Positions 1 to 8,518 of a stretch of 64,000 nt of DNA are shown here, one piece after another. The notes below the pieces were generated by a model. It did not search any database, was not told the origin of the DNA, and worked only from the letters and a program-made list of their open reading frames with translations. The translations under genes and the position numbers were made by a program. The DNA lies in NCBI RefSeq assembly GCF_900205965.1, contig NZ_OAOF01000014.1:1-64000 (forward strand), written 5' to 3'. Position 1 is the first letter of the stretch; each line of letters starts with the position of its first letter. Origin of the DNA: Lacrimispora amygdalina. GTDB lineage: Bacteria; Bacillota; Clostridia; Lachnospirales; Lachnospiraceae.

Positions 1-11
1 TTGATTTAGTG

Positions 12-112
12 TGGTTGGCGAACCTACACTTATTATATCATTGGAGGTTTTTTCTGTAAGCTAAAGCGGCTGTGGACGCACCTGCATAGCAGGTGGTTTA
101 TTAAAAGACTGC
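12..112. other. Intergenic stretch with terminal-like hairpin and outward promoter
   Basis: No gene is supported in 1-120. There is a hairpin with arms CACCTGC and GCAGGTG around ATA at about 80-96. Read on the minus strand it lies ahead of a good -10 box (TATAAT, about 36-41) pointing out of the window. A hairpin followed by a promoter resembles an end of a small insertion sequence such as IS200/IS605, but no transposase is visible, so this is only a guess. Confidence 0.3.
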
Positions 113-120
113 TATACAAC

Positions 121-150
121 AAAATGGCTGTCCTTATATTAGGACAGCCA
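121..150 (-). terminator. Rho-independent terminator of the defence operon
   Basis: Perfect 8-bp inverted repeat GGCTGTCC/GGACAGCC with an 8-nt loop, followed on the minus strand by a T-rich run (ATTTTGTTGT). It sits 17 bases past the stop of the last defence gene and should end the long minus-strand transcript. Confidence 0.8.
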
Positions 151-166
151 ACAAATCACTTACACT

Positions 167-2530
167 TTATTTTCTTCCGCAGCAACGCTTATATTTTTTT
201 CCGCTTCCACAAATACACGGATCATTCGGATATATTTTCTTCTTGTTATTCTGCACCAAAAACTGCTCTGTTCTACGCTCAACAATTTCTTTACCAAATG
301 CTTTTAACTCAGCTCTTTTGCTTTCAGGAATATCCTTCTGAGCATATAACCTGTACTGAACCTCCAAAATGTTATCTTGTTCGTCCATCACAATTGTAAT
401 AGACCAGCATTCTTTTCTATCATTTTGCGCCAAATTTGCTAATATATACTCTTCTCGCTTTTCGTTCGGATAAAGTATTATATTTGGTATTTCCACGAAT
501 AAAGCATAACTACAGTCCCCAAAGCTCATTGCCGGAAGCATTCTACCGAGTTCTCTTTCTCTTCTAGCTAAATTACTTATGGATTTATCGAAGTTTTCCC
601 TACCTTCAGTTGACAAATCCAAAAGAAAATTAGAAAACCGAGTTACCTCATCTTCATTGATTATCACATTTTCCAAAATCTTAGTCATTCGGGGTGGAAT
701 TGTTTGCTTAGGCTTTTTATAATTGACTCCAACATGGATGCCAGATAAATACTTATCCAACTCTTCTCTATATCCAACAAAATTCACATGTTGACCTTGA
801 CCAATATCTTTAGCCTGCAATGAATACATGTTATGGAATATATACATCCCCAAATGATCCAACTCATCATATGTTGCAATTTCTACCGTTTCAGTAGCAA
901 TAGTTCTTTGCTTTAAAAAATGAATGAACTGTAATGGATTATCAAAATAGTACTTGTAAACCCACAAATCATTAAGAGAAATAGCTATTATGCCTTCATG
1001 TGCCTTTGCTATTTTAATTTTCTCCATTTGAGATGCAAACTCATTGAAATCAGAGACCGTCACATCAAACATATATATTTGATTATACTTGTTTGTATTT
1101 AAAGTAAATGCTTCCGTTTCTAGGTTATCATCGGCATAAAAAACTTTCTCATAGTCCTCGCCATCAGTTATATATTGTTTCACGCGAATGCACTGATTCT
1201 CAGCTTTTTCTACTAACGCTTTGAATGACTTTTTGTGGGCGTCAAAATCCATCATTGCTGGAGTATAAACAAACGTACCAGCTTTTACTTCTACAATGAG
1301 AAGCACATCTTTATACTCAATTAGAATATCGTTTTCTGCACTATCATTTTTCTTTAATGGATAGTGATTGGAATAGTGCACCTTACATCCAGGTAACAGA
1401 TTTTCAAATACAATTCCAACCGTCTTTTCGCTAGAGTGTCCCTGAGCCGCGTTCCATCTATCGGCATAATCTTTGCCATGAGATCTTATTGCTCGTTGAA
1501 GAGCAACATAAAAGTTATCAAACAAATTATAATAGTCAAAGCAATATGCGATACCATCTATCTCTATAAATGGTTTGTACTGTATTGGCAAATTCCAAAT
1601 TGGCCATCCCGGAAATTCCTCATAAGATAGAAATGCCTTATCGCTATTAATCCCCAAGGATAAATCGCTAATCAACTCATCTGTCCATTTTGTATTTTCT
1701 TTTACCTCAAACAAAGATGTCCCTATCGCTTTTAATACGACTTCTTGGCTTTCTTTCAAGTAATCTTCATCTGGTTCAGCACCTTCAAATATCGCCAATT
1801 TATCCATTTGCTCTCCGAAAGCCAACATAGCATCAAGTCTTCCGGACGACAAATTCTTTTCCAATACTGAAAGTCCTGCTATTATATCAGCGACTGATAA
1901 TCCGTATAGTTCTTTCAGAAGAGCATCATGTGGCAATAATAATTCCTTTAATATCGGAATTCTAAACGCCTGGTATTGTTCGCCACGAACTTGTGACATC
2001 ATCTGCGCAAAAACTATATACTCCTCATCCTCAGGACTAAGTTCTCCCATTTTCTGTTGTTGAGCTGCCCAATACATATAGAACAACGGCATCTTACTGT
2101 ATAGTTCTAAACAATGATTTGCTATTTCGTGATAAACAGCCTCTTGTTTATCCTCTTCTATTTCATTTGCCTTATCATGTTCCATCGAAACTAATAAACT
2201 TTGGACATATTCTACACTTCTTAATTGAAAGGAAATGTCGGCAGGAATTTCTGATTCTGTAGTCAGTTCTGGACTCATCAACATCATTGAGTTCATTGAT
2301 GTAAGAAAATTAAACAATGTAAGAGGATCTACCTTGGCAAGCTTTTCTTTGATTATTTCTATAATCGCATCGATCTTTTCTTTTTCCTCAGTGTAATGGC
2401 CTGCTAACCCCGAAATCCACTCCTTATGCTGATCTTCGGTCATATTATTATGTGTAACAACGGTATTACCAAATCTCGCTGCCTCAATTAGCCCATTACT
2501 AAAGTATTCATCAGGCTTTATTTTTTTCAA
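167..2530 (-). CDS. PD-(D/E)XK nuclease-like protein with C-terminal SEC-C zinc motif
   Basis: A 787-residue protein with no name I recognise. The last 25 residues form a clear SEC-C motif (CICGSGKKYKRCC), a small zinc-binding module. Near residues 400-416 the order ND-x11-E-V-K (D401, E414, K416) within alternating hydrophobic strands fits a PD-(D/E)XK nuclease core. Residues 1-300 are mostly helical and acidic with no family match by eye. It is the last gene of the defence operon, 43 bases after hamB, and is followed directly by the operon terminator. Its position suggests an accessory nuclease of the HamAB pair or of the whole operon; that role is inference. The nuclease fold call needs a profile search. 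Confidence 0.6.
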   Translation of the reverse strand: MKKIKPDEYFSNGLIEAARFGNTVVTHNNMTEDQHKEWISGLAGHYTEEKEKIDAIIEIIKEKLAKVDPLTLFNFLTSMNSMMLMSPELTTESEIPADISFQLRSVEYVQSLLVSMEHDKANEIEEDKQEAVYHEIANHCLELYSKMPLFYMYWAAQQQKMGELSPEDEEYIVFAQMMSQVRGEQYQAFRIPILKELLLPHDALLKELYGLSVADIIAGLSVLEKNLSSGRLDAMLAFGEQMDKLAIFEGAEPDEDYLKESQEVVLKAIGTSLFEVKENTKWTDELISDLSLGINSDKAFLSYEEFPGWPIWNLPIQYKPFIEIDGIAYCFDYYNLFDNFYVALQRAIRSHGKDYADRWNAAQGHSSEKTVGIVFENLLPGCKVHYSNHYPLKKNDSAENDILIEYKDVLLIVEVKAGTFVYTPAMMDFDAHKKSFKALVEKAENQCIRVKQYITDGEDYEKVFYADDNLETEAFTLNTNKYNQIYMFDVTVSDFNEFASQMEKIKIAKAHEGIIAISLNDLWVYKYYFDNPLQFIHFLKQRTIATETVEIATYDELDHLGMYIFHNMYSLQAKDIGQGQHVNFVGYREELDKYLSGIHVGVNYKKPKQTIPPRMTKILENVIINEDEVTRFSNFLLDLSTEGRENFDKSISNLARRERELGRMLPAMSFGDCSYALFVEIPNIILYPNEKREEYILANLAQNDRKECWSITIVMDEQDNILEVQYRLYAQKDIPESKRAELKAFGKEIVERRTEQFLVQNNKKKIYPNDPCICGSGKKYKRCCGRK

Positions 2531-2573
2531 ATATTATCAGTCCTTCCTTTTTCAGGCATATCCTTTATTCATA

Positions 2574-5500
2574 TTATTTTATTGCCTCTGCAAATCTGTT
2601 AATAAAGTACGAAGGATAAGATTCTAGAGTCTCCTTTATCACTTCAAAATGAGATTTTGTTACTGAAATAATTTTGTCATCAGAAATACCCTGTGCTCCA
2701 ATAATATCAGTAACTTTATCAGCAATAAGTCTTTCGTTACATATTTTTTCACAAATCGAAATAGATGTCTCGGATGAGACTCCGTATTTAACTTTCTTTT
2801 GCAGATCCATCATCCCCTGGACATTGATTCCATCATCCTCAAGATAATCAATAATGTTTCCTATACAAAAACTCAATTGAAAAGATATACTCTGACCACA
2901 TTGCTTTTCTATATCTGTAACTTTTACACCAGTCTTTTTTTCGATTGAATAAAAAGTATCTCCATTAATCCAGCCTGCACAAATTGTCTCATCTATACAA
3001 TCATCTTCATTTATAGAATTGTAGAATTCCACAATGATTGATAATAGTTTCTCCTGTGGATAAAAAACGGTATTTAATTCCTTTTCAGAAATCAATTCAT
3101 TTACTGCTTCTGAAATGTTAATATCAATCATAGATTTCGATATCACCTTTGCATATATGCTTTTTTCAGCAATCTTTTTTGCCAAAGATGCAAATAGCTT
3201 TTCTAATAGACATTTTTCATCTTCCGAAGCCAAATAGTATGCCAAAGTCTGCTTAACCACCCCAACAGATTCATTTATAACTTGCTGCAAGTTTTCAATA
3301 GATATAAGTTCGTTTTTCCCTATTTCATAGCAAAGCTCATTCTCTATAGTTCCAATTATTTTTCGATAAGAATTTACCTTGGATTGTATGATTTTGATAT
3401 GGTAATCTTTTTTATCATATTCTTCATTCAAAGCACTAATCAAAAGGCCTTTTAAATCCTTATCCCAGTCATTATTAATATTATCTATAATATAATTGAT
3501 TATTGCTTCCCCTCTGAATACAACATCATAATCAATTTCCATATCCCTAAGCAACATTAGTATTGAGCTGCTACAAGCCTCCGCGTTATTAGGGTCAAAT
3601 AGGGCAATAGCATCTTTCCAAAGATATGCCCCTCTTCCACCATTCCTATCATCATACAGTTTAGGATCCGAAATAAGAACACTGCCTTCTGTATATACTC
3701 CGGACCGAGCTGTCCTTCCAATCAAATTTTGAAAGCTTCTGGTTGTTATCATTTTTGTAGCTGAATTCAAACTGGTCATAACCATGTATTTGATTGGAAT
3801 ATTGACTCCCTGAGCCAAAGTTGAAGTACATACAACAACTTTAATTTTTTCTTTTCGAAAGGCAAACTCCACTGCAAGCCTAAGCCCATTAGGTAATGTT
3901 GAATAATGCGGAAATATACCAGCCTTTGCACCCTTTGCGAAAACTGATTTATCCCCATAATACTCTGCAATAAACTTTTGGAGTCTGTCTATTTCATCTA
4001 CATCAGAGCAATCCATAATATTGGCAAAACTATAATTCTTATTTGCAACTTCAACAAGTCTTTTTATTACTGTAGAAGCGAATCGCCTTTGACTGACATA
4101 AATAGCCACTCCACCTTTTTTGCACAATAGATTAGCGTAATATAACGCTATATCATTGGCCTTTTTCTCTGGAAAAATCTTTCTCTTGCTTCCACTCCTG
4201 GTTTTTAATTCGGATACCCTAATTGCTCTTGGAATATAGAAATCTTCCTCTTCAAAAGAATCTGAATAATAATGAATCTCTTTTTCAGATGTCAAAAATC
4301 CAACTACTTTAGGTGTGCTCCTAATACTTGAATCAAATGCAACAACACCTTTTTCTCCTAGAACCCATTGTTTAATAGATTCTGCATTAGATAAAACTGC
4401 CGATAAAATAACTAATTGTTGAACATCATTAAGATGACTCTTTATATCCATCATTAAAAACTCATATAAAGCCCCTCTACTCATATCATCAAACATATGT
4501 CCTTCATCAAAAATAAAAAGATCTATAAGAGGTAAAATATCCGGCTGATGATGAAGGATAAACTGTAACTTTTCAGGAGTACATATTAGAATTTTGTTAT
4601 CTGCTGTGTTATTAAAAGCATCAATGTAATCCACTTCTAAAACATCCGAAAACTGATTGATTGTAGCATCTTCTCTAAAAGCTTTCCGCATATCCCCGGT
4701 TATCTCATTACAAAGAGCTCTTAACGGAGCTATTACGAGCGCAATTCTACCTCTATTAGATAAGAACATAGATTGAATTATAAGTTCAATGCTTTTAGTT
4801 TTGCCCACACCAGTTGGTAACTGCACTATAGCATTTTTACCAACCAATAATTCTTTCTCTCCAATAAGTATTTGTGATGGCCACATCATACGAACTGAAT
4901 TCTTCTTCTTAAAATAATCCGCCCATTTTGTAAAATCCAAGTTTGAATATTGAGGTAATAACTTATATGCCGATTTTTCACGTGCAATTTCAATAACAGC
5001 AAAAACACTTTCCACCCAGAATAGGTCCGTTTCTTGAGTACTATTAAAAGAACGCTCCCGAATATAACTTAACTTTTCAATAATGTTATTATCTACATTC
5101 TCTATAAATGAGCTTTCAAACGCATCAATTACCGAATCTTGAATATCACTTATTCTATGTCCGAAAAAAATAATACTAAATACATTTACTAATACCCCTC
5201 TAAAATCTTGTGGAATATCTAAGGTCTTAGCCTCTTTTATCAAGACCAAGGAACTACCAAAATCGCCATGAAAAAAATACGCAACTGCCCCCATCAGAAT
5301 AAAATCTAGATCATGTATTTCTTGCTCTCTTGATTTTAATGCAGCGTCATAAAACTCGGCACACATAGAAAGATGTTCTTTATATGATTCCATCATTTCT
5401 TTATTATTATCTATTACTGCCTGCGCATACTCTGAAATAACATAGACTGTTGGAAAAGCTAACTCCCTGTAATTTAGAGGAAACCTTGGATAATCTTTAT

Positions 5501-5576
5501 GTTCAATTTCGTATTCTAAAAGTTTTACCTTTGCTTTTTGATACTTAAGCATATATTCTGCTTTTGAAAAACTCAT
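2574..5576 (-). CDS. hamB: HamB-like superfamily 2 helicase (Hachiman)
   Basis: A 1000-residue DEAD/DEAH-type helicase. Walker A reads PTGVGKT near residue 257, the DExH box is DEGH near 358, and the second RecA lobe has STLAQGVNIP near 592 and an IGRTARSG arginine-finger motif near 622. About 240 residues precede the helicase core and 350 helical residues follow it, as in HamB. In Hachiman, HamB pairs with the nuclease HamA and is thought to sense damaged or phage DNA. The start chosen is the ATG at 5576, which forms an ATGA overlap with the hamA stop and has GAGAGGTG seven bases upstream; the longer reading would start at a GTG at 5585. Coupled translation with hamA is likely. Confidence 0.82.
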   Translation of the reverse strand: MSFSKAEYMLKYQKAKVKLLEYEIEHKDYPRFPLNYRELAFPTVYVISEYAQAVIDNNKEMMESYKEHLSMCAEFYDAALKSREQEIHDLDFILMGAVAYFFHGDFGSSLVLIKEAKTLDIPQDFRGVLVNVFSIIFFGHRISDIQDSVIDAFESSFIENVDNNIIEKLSYIRERSFNSTQETDLFWVESVFAVIEIAREKSAYKLLPQYSNLDFTKWADYFKKKNSVRMMWPSQILIGEKELLVGKNAIVQLPTGVGKTKSIELIIQSMFLSNRGRIALVIAPLRALCNEITGDMRKAFREDATINQFSDVLEVDYIDAFNNTADNKILICTPEKLQFILHHQPDILPLIDLFIFDEGHMFDDMSRGALYEFLMMDIKSHLNDVQQLVILSAVLSNAESIKQWVLGEKGVVAFDSSIRSTPKVVGFLTSEKEIHYYSDSFEEEDFYIPRAIRVSELKTRSGSKRKIFPEKKANDIALYYANLLCKKGGVAIYVSQRRFASTVIKRLVEVANKNYSFANIMDCSDVDEIDRLQKFIAEYYGDKSVFAKGAKAGIFPHYSTLPNGLRLAVEFAFRKEKIKVVVCTSTLAQGVNIPIKYMVMTSLNSATKMITTRSFQNLIGRTARSGVYTEGSVLISDPKLYDDRNGGRGAYLWKDAIALFDPNNAEACSSSILMLLRDMEIDYDVVFRGEAIINYIIDNINNDWDKDLKGLLISALNEEYDKKDYHIKIIQSKVNSYRKIIGTIENELCYEIGKNELISIENLQQVINESVGVVKQTLAYYLASEDEKCLLEKLFASLAKKIAEKSIYAKVISKSMIDINISEAVNELISEKELNTVFYPQEKLLSIIVEFYNSINEDDCIDETICAGWINGDTFYSIEKKTGVKVTDIEKQCGQSISFQLSFCIGNIIDYLEDDGINVQGMMDLQKKVKYGVSSETSISICEKICNERLIADKVTDIIGAQGISDDKIISVTKSHFEVIKETLESYPSYFINRFAEAIK

Positions 5577-6403
5577 TTTGTGCACCTCTCAAATACTTCG
5601 TGTGTTAGTTTCATTAGATTTTTTCCATGCACAAAAAAAATACAATTCCCATGACATAGTTTAAGATCATTACCGTCAATTTCAGGAATAATGTGTATTT
5701 TTTCCTCCCCGACAGTTACTTCGTCTAGCTCTGCAAGGCTTGTGATACCAGCTGGAACATAGAATATCGAATAATCATACTTAGTTTTAAGTTGAAAACG
5801 TTCAATATCCTTGGATTCCTCCAACTTGCCATAATGCTTCAATTTTTTTCTCATATAGTTTAACGTTTGCGCTACTCTATACTCGTCCTTCACAGAATCT
5901 TCTACCGCGCTTTTTATAACCGATGTATCTGTTTTAGATAAAACCGCCTTTACCTCTGCAGCAACTAGTTTGTCTTTGGATGATGGTGTCTTGTCTTCTT
6001 TTTCAAACTGGTAACCTATAACATCAGTACCATGCTCAGATACAGTTGTTCCAGACATATTTGTTTGTCTTATTCTTGGAACATGAAATCCATAAACAAA
6101 TTCTAGTAAGTCAGATATCAAGATTTCTGTTATCGTATTGGATCTTGACGTTGGCCCCAAATGAACATTTTTTTGAGGAATTACACTAGCCCTTAAATAT
6201 TCTTCTGATGTTAATCCTAGTAATGTGCAATCCTCTTCTAGCTCATCGTCCGGTATATAATGTCTTCTAATATGTAAAGCCCAATCATCTAGTACATCTG
6301 GATCATTATTATATTCAATACGATAACATTTAAGTGGTATTGAATTATCCTTAATCACACCATCTTCTTTTATTATCCAACGTAGATACTCTGGTTTATT
6401 CAA
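5573..6403 (-). CDS. hamA: HamA-like DUF1837 nuclease (Hachiman)
   Basis: A 276-residue protein with the DUF1837/HamA layout: an N-terminal half, then EILISDLLEF, then the nuclease core HGTDVIGY followed by AAEVKA. Counting from the TTG at 6403 the likely catalytic residues are D127, E150 and K152. HamA is the effector nuclease of Hachiman and acts with the neighbouring HamB helicase. The start is uncertain: no ATG is near. A TTG at 6418 abuts the upstream stop, but the TTG at 6403 has GGGAGAGGAT six bases before it and is preferred. The ribosome site overlaps the stop region of the UvrD-like gene, which suggests coupling to it. Family confidence is high because both partners are present in the usual order. 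Confidence 0.83.
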   Translation of the reverse strand: MNKPEYLRWIIKEDGVIKDNSIPLKCYRIEYNNDPDVLDDWALHIRRHYIPDDELEEDCTLLGLTSEEYLRASVIPQKNVHLGPTSRSNTITEILISDLLEFVYGFHVPRIRQTNMSGTTVSEHGTDVIGYQFEKEDKTPSSKDKLVAAEVKAVLSKTDTSVIKSAVEDSVKDEYRVAQTLNYMRKKLKHYGKLEESKDIERFQLKTKYDYSIFYVPAGITSLAELDEVTVGEEKIHIIPEIDGNDLKLCHGNCIFFVHGKNLMKLTHEVFERCTK

Positions 6404-6418
6404 TCTATCCTCTCCCAA

Positions 6419-8518
6419 CTACACAATCAATTCACTTAATCCGCCATAACATGTCACGCATGCGCTCTTTCTTGCTCTTGTAAGAGCAACATAAAGCAGA
6501 CACTTCTCTCCTGTTCTGAATTCCTCAAGAGAAATATCATCTTCAAAATCTGCTCTTGTTCCAAAAGGAAGTACCTTTTTGTTTACTGCTACCGCAAAGA
6601 CGTGATCGAACTCAAGACCTTTTACTCTATGCATAGTTGCTATTCTTACACCTTCAAAGGAACGATCATCAGTCTTATTGGCTTTAATTTCAAAGGACTT
6701 TATTCCAGACCTCTGTAATCCCGCAATATAGTTATCAAGCAGTTTATGAGTCCTTGCTACGATACAGATATTTTTCTGTTCTACACCGGCAGCTTCCAAT
6801 TCATGGATTCTGTTAATCAAGTAGTCAAGTTCTTCCTCTGGAGTAGCAAACTCCTTAATCTCAGGTTTATCTCCATGAGTAAGTGACTGACACCCTTTAC
6901 CGTTATCATAATCCTCATCAAGATCATCAAAAGAAACTCCATTAAGCAACCCAAATGCAAACTTTCGGATTTCCTCTGTAGTTCTATAATTGATTCTCAA
7001 ATAGCTACTTCTTCCACGTACATTAATTCCGCATTTTGAAAGTACTGCCTTGTTTCTATATATTCTCTGATGTGAATCACCCACAATAAAAATATCATTC
7101 TGATGCTCATCACCCGCAAGTGCTCTAAGTAACCTATACGCACTTGGACTAAGATCCTGACCTTCATCAACGATAATGGATGTATACTGGCCTGTAAGTT
7201 TCTTGTTTTCAAGGATCTTACGACACTCATACATAGCAGTCTCTACGTCACGTTGCAGCTTTTCGTTCATGATATTTTGATATTCATCAAATACATCCCA
7301 TATCTGCATACGAACTTTTCTATCGAGACGCACTCCTCTGCCGATTCTAGGAGCTTTGCAGTAAGATACTTTGTCATAAACTTCCTGCGCCTGGACTACC
7401 TTAACCCACTCATCTTTATAGAAGTTTTCTACAAAACTTAAGTCGCCGCCTGCTATAGCAATAGCATCTCTCCATGCCTTGTCCACTTCTTCATCATAAA
7501 CAATCTGATATTCATATCCTTGTCTACGCAAGAAATTAGAGACCCACGCATCAAGATTGATAATATCAATTTTCTTCATTTCCTCAGCTGAACAAATTTT
7601 TCTAAGGTTCTCTTTTATATCTTCTGCCAAGTTCTTTGTGTAAGTGGTAAAAAGGATCTTTCCTTCAGCTTCTAAATCAGCAGCAAGCATTTTTGCTCTG
7701 TGCATGGCAACAACTGTTTTACCTGTTCCAGCTCCGCCTAATACTCGTGCTGGGCCATTGAACTTCTTGCCAACGACTTTGCGCTGTGTTGGATGAAGAA
7801 AGATTCTCCACTTCTCAAGAGGCTCTTGCATAATAGCCTGAAGTTCTTCCTCTCCATCGACAATAACAAAGCTTTTTTTACTGGCATCAGTTTGAAGAGC
7901 TGCCGCAAAGTCATTTTCCTTAACTTCAACATGGTCTATCTCTGGATACAAAGTATCCAAAACTTCCTCCACCGTAAATCCATTTCCGAGCCATTCAAGA
8001 CCTTCGAAAGCATCCTCTGGAATAGCCGCCTTCAATGAACGAAGTCCTTCTAATGTCTTGATTGCTTTAATCATAGGGAGCTGTTCTTCAGGAAGACCAA
8101 TTCTTTCAAACACCTCATCTGAAATGCTTGCAAATAATGCAGGCTCATCAATTGTGTTTTGCTCTTCGATGACCTCTTGAACATCAAAAATCTGCACACT
8201 TCCTGTAAGCTTATTGATTGAGCACTTCTTCCTCTTAGCCCATGCATAAGCTTCATCATGGTGATCTACCCAAAGCAGAATATAAACATTACTTTCCGGT
8301 TCACGCACAACAATACCTCTATAAGTATCATCAATTCTCACAGAGCAAATATTCTTGTCGATTCCTTCATTTATCTTTTCAAAGTTAATTCCTGGATGCG
8401 TAGGATTGTTTCTGAACTTATTAAAAAACTCAGTTACCTTTCCTTGTTTCTGTCTTGGTAGTGCTGCATATGCAGTTAAAAAATCAGCCGAAATAGCTAC
8501 TGTTGGCTTATTATTCAT
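6419..8518 (-). CDS. ParE/RelE-like domain fused to UvrD/Rep-type helicase
   Basis: A 699-residue fusion. Residues 1-100 resemble a ParE/RelE toxin fold (helical start, then KNICSVRIDDTYRGIVV and VYILLWVDHHDEAYAWAKR). Residues from 260 on are a superfamily 1 helicase: Walker A GGAGTGKT near 263, Walker B VDEGQDLS near 454, HRVKGLEFDHVF near 633 and YVALTRARKS near 680. Residues 105-240 are unassigned. UvrD helicases unwind DNA 3' to 5'; the toxin-like part could be a nucleic-acid-binding or cleaving domain rather than an active toxin. The start overlaps the end of the upstream 2116-residue gene by eight bases, so translation is probably coupled. It is not part of the standard DISARM set and looks like an added component. 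Confidence 0.75.
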   Translation of the reverse strand: MNNKPTVAISADFLTAYAALPRQKQGKVTEFFNKFRNNPTHPGINFEKINEGIDKNICSVRIDDTYRGIVVREPESNVYILLWVDHHDEAYAWAKRKKCSINKLTGSVQIFDVQEVIEEQNTIDEPALFASISDEVFERIGLPEEQLPMIKAIKTLEGLRSLKAAIPEDAFEGLEWLGNGFTVEEVLDTLYPEIDHVEVKENDFAAALQTDASKKSFVIVDGEEELQAIMQEPLEKWRIFLHPTQRKVVGKKFNGPARVLGGAGTGKTVVAMHRAKMLAADLEAEGKILFTTYTKNLAEDIKENLRKICSAEEMKKIDIINLDAWVSNFLRRQGYEYQIVYDEEVDKAWRDAIAIAGGDLSFVENFYKDEWVKVVQAQEVYDKVSYCKAPRIGRGVRLDRKVRMQIWDVFDEYQNIMNEKLQRDVETAMYECRKILENKKLTGQYTSIIVDEGQDLSPSAYRLLRALAGDEHQNDIFIVGDSHQRIYRNKAVLSKCGINVRGRSSYLRINYRTTEEIRKFAFGLLNGVSFDDLDEDYDNGKGCQSLTHGDKPEIKEFATPEEELDYLINRIHELEAAGVEQKNICIVARTHKLLDNYIAGLQRSGIKSFEIKANKTDDRSFEGVRIATMHRVKGLEFDHVFAVAVNKKVLPFGTRADFEDDISLEEFRTGEKCLLYVALTRARKSACVTCYGGLSELIV

